Source: Bacteroidales bacterium UBA3844 | Lineage (GTDB): Bacteria > Bacteroidota > Bacteroidia > Bacteroidales > Paludibacteraceae | Direction of reading: 5' to 3' | DNA: 46,729 nt | NCBI GenBank assembly: GCA_002392915.1 | Contig: DGHQ01000020.1 | Span: 77,826 to 124,554, forward strand | In this document: piece by piece, positions 45,901 through 46,729 of the stretch | How the letters are laid out: each line of letters starts with the position of its first letter | How positions within the stretch are numbered: the first letter of the stretch is position 1 | The notes under the pieces: model-generated | Database searches by the model: none | Seen by the model: the letters and a program-made list of their open reading frames with translations, nothing else | What the model was told of the DNA's origin: nothing | Position numbers and translations under genes: made by a program

Positions 45901-46554
45901 TATTTCCCTCGTCCAGTCTATTTTCACAGCTGGATTATTAGAAGAAGACACGAAACTAGCATCTATTGAAGTGTAGTTGGCAGTTTGTACAGTCGTTACC
46001 AAACCCGCAGACCAAGTTTCGTCAATTTTTTGGTCTTTAGTGCCTCCTTCTCTCCACCAAGTACCCTTCATATTGATTGTGAAACTTTGATTCAAATCTT
46101 TTGAGGAGACTGGCTGAGACCACTCCATTATATGCTCATCCTCGTCGCTATACCTTTCGTGTGTAACATAATTTTTATAATCACCAGGCACTCCAGCCGT
46201 CATTTTTAACACACCATCGTAATTACAGTTGATTTGATAAGTAACCTTTTGAGGTGTATTTTGTGTTATCACAAATCCTGTTGGATTCTCATCGTCTTCA
46301 AAGCCACAATGTCCTTTGTCACTCGCGCCCCACGTCTGGAAATATCTCACTTTGTATTCTATACATCCAGTCCTCTCATTCCACCTAAATGTATTCCAAC
46401 GCCAATCCCAATCAGAATCGGCCTCTGCTTCCTGCCAAGGCATAAAACACAATACGCCCATCAAAATGAGCCATCGAAACTTTGAGGTAGGCACTTTTTG
46501 CCCTGAAGAGAAGAATCTCTTAAACCTCTTTTCTAAAAAAGAAATCAGATTCAT
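36973..46554 (-). CDS. Giant T9SS-secreted surface protein (about 3193 aa) with FN3-like, LamG and Ig-like domains
   Basis: I start at ATG 46554 (MNLISFLEK); the further upstream in-frame ATG (46593) precedes no extra feature. A long basic n-region leads to the signal core FRWLILMGVLCFMPW. Then come FN3-like stretches (about 300-600), a LamG domain (about 606-798, ending EGEIDEVRLWSRALSESEI), a carboxypeptidase-regulatory-like strand domain (about 905-971) and a long region with a helical segment (about 1538-1630) between Ser/Thr-rich strands. An Ig-like start (PRLFGTPKPADG) is followed by two adjacent LamG domains (about 2113-2288 and 2318-2500). The C-terminal part has an Ig-like domain, an AAF-GEC module (about 2713-2825), a WNWVSFNL segment and a type A CTD (about 3112-3193). 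Probably a cell-surface adhesin or polymer-binding protein. Confidence 0.8.
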   Translation of the reverse strand: MNLISFLEKRFKRFFSSGQKVPTSKFRWLILMGVLCFMPWQEAEADSDWDWRWNTFRWNERTGCIEYKVRYFQTWGASDKGHCGFEDDENPTGFVITQNTPQKVTYQINCNYDGVLKMTAGVPGDYKNYVTHERYSDEDEHIMEWSQPVSSKDLNQSFTINMKGTWWREGGTKDQKIDETWSAGLVTTVQTANYTSIDASFVSSSNNPAVKIDWTREIANRNCAKLGDVDLYEDNRKMSGDETHIGEPQNTSGSFVLKVDEAFLAKSHKFKVHQEYFPTKNNKISYVAESKEYVLKAYPQVQKFSVKVDADKKQVNLRWEIPTVMGSDYNDSPFVLTMKNVSVDTTKVVEIAYDPKTSSYETKMDLKDGDTSRYYFSIERKATKGIPGWEIFKKDQTISVNTNHCYPENASAEFHSGDKPYVEIKWNQNGAIWSTGSELKLVRTNETTSVVEEFILNYEEGFYKDELLRFCNSYTYVLKMIPGSDSYKQKSILLGSDIKPTKVGSISDFSASKGYYSDRVNLKWKATDDVDEIVVERREVYSSDTAFRKIETVSATVNSDLSYDDNSCLPGILYEYRIYGLKECGGTRLYTEESLQDFGFRTPTGDFYGHITFENGQGVDSVSVRLEADGDLEAYALSLNGTGKVEIPGKNILADTSAVTLQAWVYPTSSQNNALIINKKDIFKVAFKEGYFLFIVGDKDTIKAKSESPLYTYTHVSAVYDRSTSQASIYLNGELSTKATIENASFRKELNGDVVLGENFEGEIDEVRLWSRALSESEILADHTRYLIGNEKNLDAYYTFDFMSNDQIYDSSFEGKATYHGNTGINSNVQKVKSHLSINSLSYCCVTDSSGVYNIRSVPYYGNGTAYTIIPRKGTHQFSPKQEIRFIGEGAQHHTVNFTDNSSFAVSGTIYYAGGTYPVEGVHFTIDGAIALNKSGQYIMTDADGNFTINVPVGTHEVKAVKDGHTFELDGCICNSDGSDRNYQDVVTGLKLYDNTKIKYIGRICGGEVQESFPVGFSLSKNNLANDMKIVLKPTQTNRELQSVAHVETVSHPVLKGTLARAPKTTAKETTVEYNTDNITIHVNNETGEFIAWVYPIDYTISLSVYGHEGISGDNSSLNLSAYKIEQFEKYEYVDSVYTNGINDKEGFTKVSYVDSIGYIQKQVFTKRYTAQMEVTQVTGADKPLPYFGDTVAYSDNMLGETEKIQLWNESNGYSLKYPVFSTGSNYRFKYEVFEEYPFYISSKKEIDSSKIDRVMVEPTEVLFNNKMAISDSIDTENSIYMFKVTEPSISSATGTIAATFTYGTSDNPTSVAWENPIGNSNGMAYILGAHQTGTNFVTAGPDKLLCVLRDPPGSNSYSYLEKGVTFSEESKYTGSVKNEGNEDFTTGVEVRTQQITVVGVGTMVGTATTLAEVESGVTLGISHSEEYTGNNSSKTSVTTTTRFQTSDDPLYVGANGDLYIGYSTNITFGTSQNVKAVSRATYDSLGGESAYEKTYLVNDNIAVVQSNGVTMGQKFGTLFAYPQVHIEQVLIPTLEELRNSLLLLPSEADSSTLQAKANADSVNYYYSLVNADDANFGEPDYYVPYLSQSLEYTRDTIEALNTYIKDWKKALSDNDSVKATVIKDEKLKLQNYSFQAGGNVEYSEQYSSTLTSNHSFSITIGGKVSNDTYLGTTGAKTKFEFEETVETSQGGEFENELEASHAKGFVLAEDGDDDYLSVDVFHDSEKIDETYEQNGVNSGSVDKNSLKKKDSYSTFVFSTKGGATGCPYEGAYTASHWKGHETEVISAATMKLENPKIDMPTKFVENVPSGEDAYLTVYLKNDSETGEDQWFDLRFVDATNPYGAVPSIDGNSMSGFALEYLVPAGQVLEKTLTVTKGSVLNYDNMAIALCSKCQADPTDFLDVISDTVYFSVHFIPSCSNVTIAKPSNNWTYNTNCSVDTIDGVAKHYMPITISGFDVNYTDFEHIELQYKPASGSDNDWLTLAYYYKEDSLAKNAVANGLNAFAISSTDGGNIYYNFYMDNLPDQKYDLRAVSFCNINNELYDNPSEVVSGIKDMYNPRLFGTPKPADGVLTINDDIRIDFNETIAEGMLTASNFEVTGVRNGAVSDHSVAIALDGVNDYLVTEATRNFAKKDLTFECWVNFDSLQNATFFSHGSANEAISMGMNNNGNVVVKVGSKEITSEKVPAWEKSSWNHVALVYDNVDTTVTAYVNYVSVIDGQKVGAYTGNGVVEIGRNVATQSGNFNGKVDQFRVWNAVRSSATIQANSATQLSGNDLGLIAYYDMDEAKGNATEDKARGANLIMKGGSWALPEGRSAAFDGTDYVALNSSAAVIPSDMDFTLEFWFNAESGAKNQTIISNGNGIDNVGEDPAKLFSVGFNETGVLSFNHNGYSTLVDGDYADNNWHNFTLSVSRSSGTARIYMDGQLNTYFSNDKVDRIASDKLYAGARVWHKEKSVTKTVDQYFTGKVDEIRLWNLYRQQSQIESFYNQKSNGDEMGLLLYYPFEHYIDWQGTKEMQFTLNNIVNNDTTSVAVGKVNGVTNIPPVKSKGAVSSLLYDWVVNNDALIITLKEQDYRIEKTIVNVTANKVQDVNGNYILSPITLSAYIDRNQLKWMDDAVTIEKKEGESYKFEMPIVNNGGSVINYRLNNMPSWLSASSESGVIKPLEKQTVKFEIDPSLAVGSYNEVVYLTNSNNVTEPLALNVTVEGSTPDWNVDPSKYEFNMAVFAQIKVDGQFSNDEKDMLAAFYQGECVGKANISYDKTLDMWYALMTVYSPVSRSHNVEYRIWDASKGLMSRAAASVTANFVNNSVLGKPDQPIVFSNDSLKYQNIQLNKGWNWVSFNLKNENMSDMDAYLANGNWAANSFVKNKNKSANYSSSLKAWVNEGVSLNNTGMFKIYSEYDQTLFVAGSDIDLASTELTVNGKSWNYISYLPAYSMSVKEALADYEATEGDVIKSNDGFAMYYGNNWIGSLKNMLPNSGYMLKNAGATKTFKYPTASSSLRSATALEATASDYEMNMNIIAYVPEKQDGDVVRAIVGNVENEVVEVDLTDDYALQFINIAANAGDNIRFTLEHDGVTYVASNQLSFVGDEVCGSPKSPVILTFNVDGVGDALTVYPNPVDDELNIKGVVDNNEDVSIEIFDLTGKLVYSSTVTVSDNTLEALVNMSGFISGSYMLKVTQNGVSKTVKIVKK

Positions 46555-46729
46555 TTTTTTAGATAATAAAATTAATTTGTAGTTAAATCCCAATCAAAAG
46601 CGGATAAATATTCATTCAAGAGGATGCTGATTCGCATTTTTTCCATACCCAAAAGTCTAGCTCTAAATAAAAAAATTTTAGAACCAGCTTAAATCAATAT
46701 TAAATCACTAGTGTCTCTTAAATCAGCAG
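46555..46729. other. Region upstream of the giant gene
   Basis: 175 bp up to the window edge, AT-rich. No TAnnTTTG box or gene was recognised. It has GATTTAA repeated three times near 46690-46726 on the minus strand. Confidence 0.4.

Overview
The window looks like a chromosomal piece of a Bacteroidales bacterium (Bacteroidota). The evidence is a full-length SprA/Sov, the outer-membrane translocon of the type IX secretion system (T9SS), placed directly behind ruvA. There are also five proteins with T9SS type A C-terminal sorting domains (CTDs), Bacteroidota-type promoters (TTTG, about 19 nt, TAnnTTTG), and meso-diaminopimelate dehydrogenase. Base composition is moderately AT-rich. The genus cannot be fixed from the sequence; a Prevotella/Porphyromonas-like or gut/rumen Bacteroidales is a fair guess.

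Layout. 1-1969: the 3' part of an NADP-type glutamate dehydrogenase and a diaminopimelate dehydrogenase (ammonia assimilation and lysine/peptidoglycan precursor). 1998-2186: a 189-bp MITE-like element. Its exact reverse complement lies at 27203-27391. 2187-3040: intergenic repeats. 3041-11267: ruvA-sprA. 11681-13849: a secreted two-domain CTD protein. 13960-18427: an accessory block with a BRO-N/DinD-like gene, a multi-helix RNA-like leader, an EcoRI-family adenine methyltransferase, a small lipoprotein and a DUF262-HNH nuclease-like protein.

18557-23196 (minus strand): a surface-protein cluster. In transcription order it has a 158-aa mini CTD protein, two VDLGLPSG-type (FISUMP/DUF1566-like) secreted proteins, a broken third copy, and a tandem GH5-fold protein whose catalytic glutamates are largely replaced. 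23519-23808: three tRNA genes (Met, Glu, Glu). 24164-27050: comEC and rpe. 27408-32315 (minus): a second cluster of the same kind, with a 156-aa mini CTD protein followed by two multi-module Big2 + VDLGLPSG proteins. 32636-36243: clpB, with a sigma-54-like promoter, and a YitT-family membrane protein. 36326-46554 (minus): a giant CTD surface protein of about 3193 aa (FN3-like, LamG, Ig-like) and a coiled-coil lipoprotein that shares a module with it.

How it fits together. The window is dominated by T9SS biology: the translocon and at least five predicted cargo proteins. The most system-like patterns are the mini-CTD + VDLGLPSG gene arrangement, which occurs twice; the giant protein and lipoprotein pair; and the methyltransferase/DUF262-HNH block headed by a structured leader. 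Several intergenic repeat families (MITE-like, hairpin-containing and REP-like) fill the gaps. All functional statements rest on reading the sequence and recalling family motifs; no search was run.
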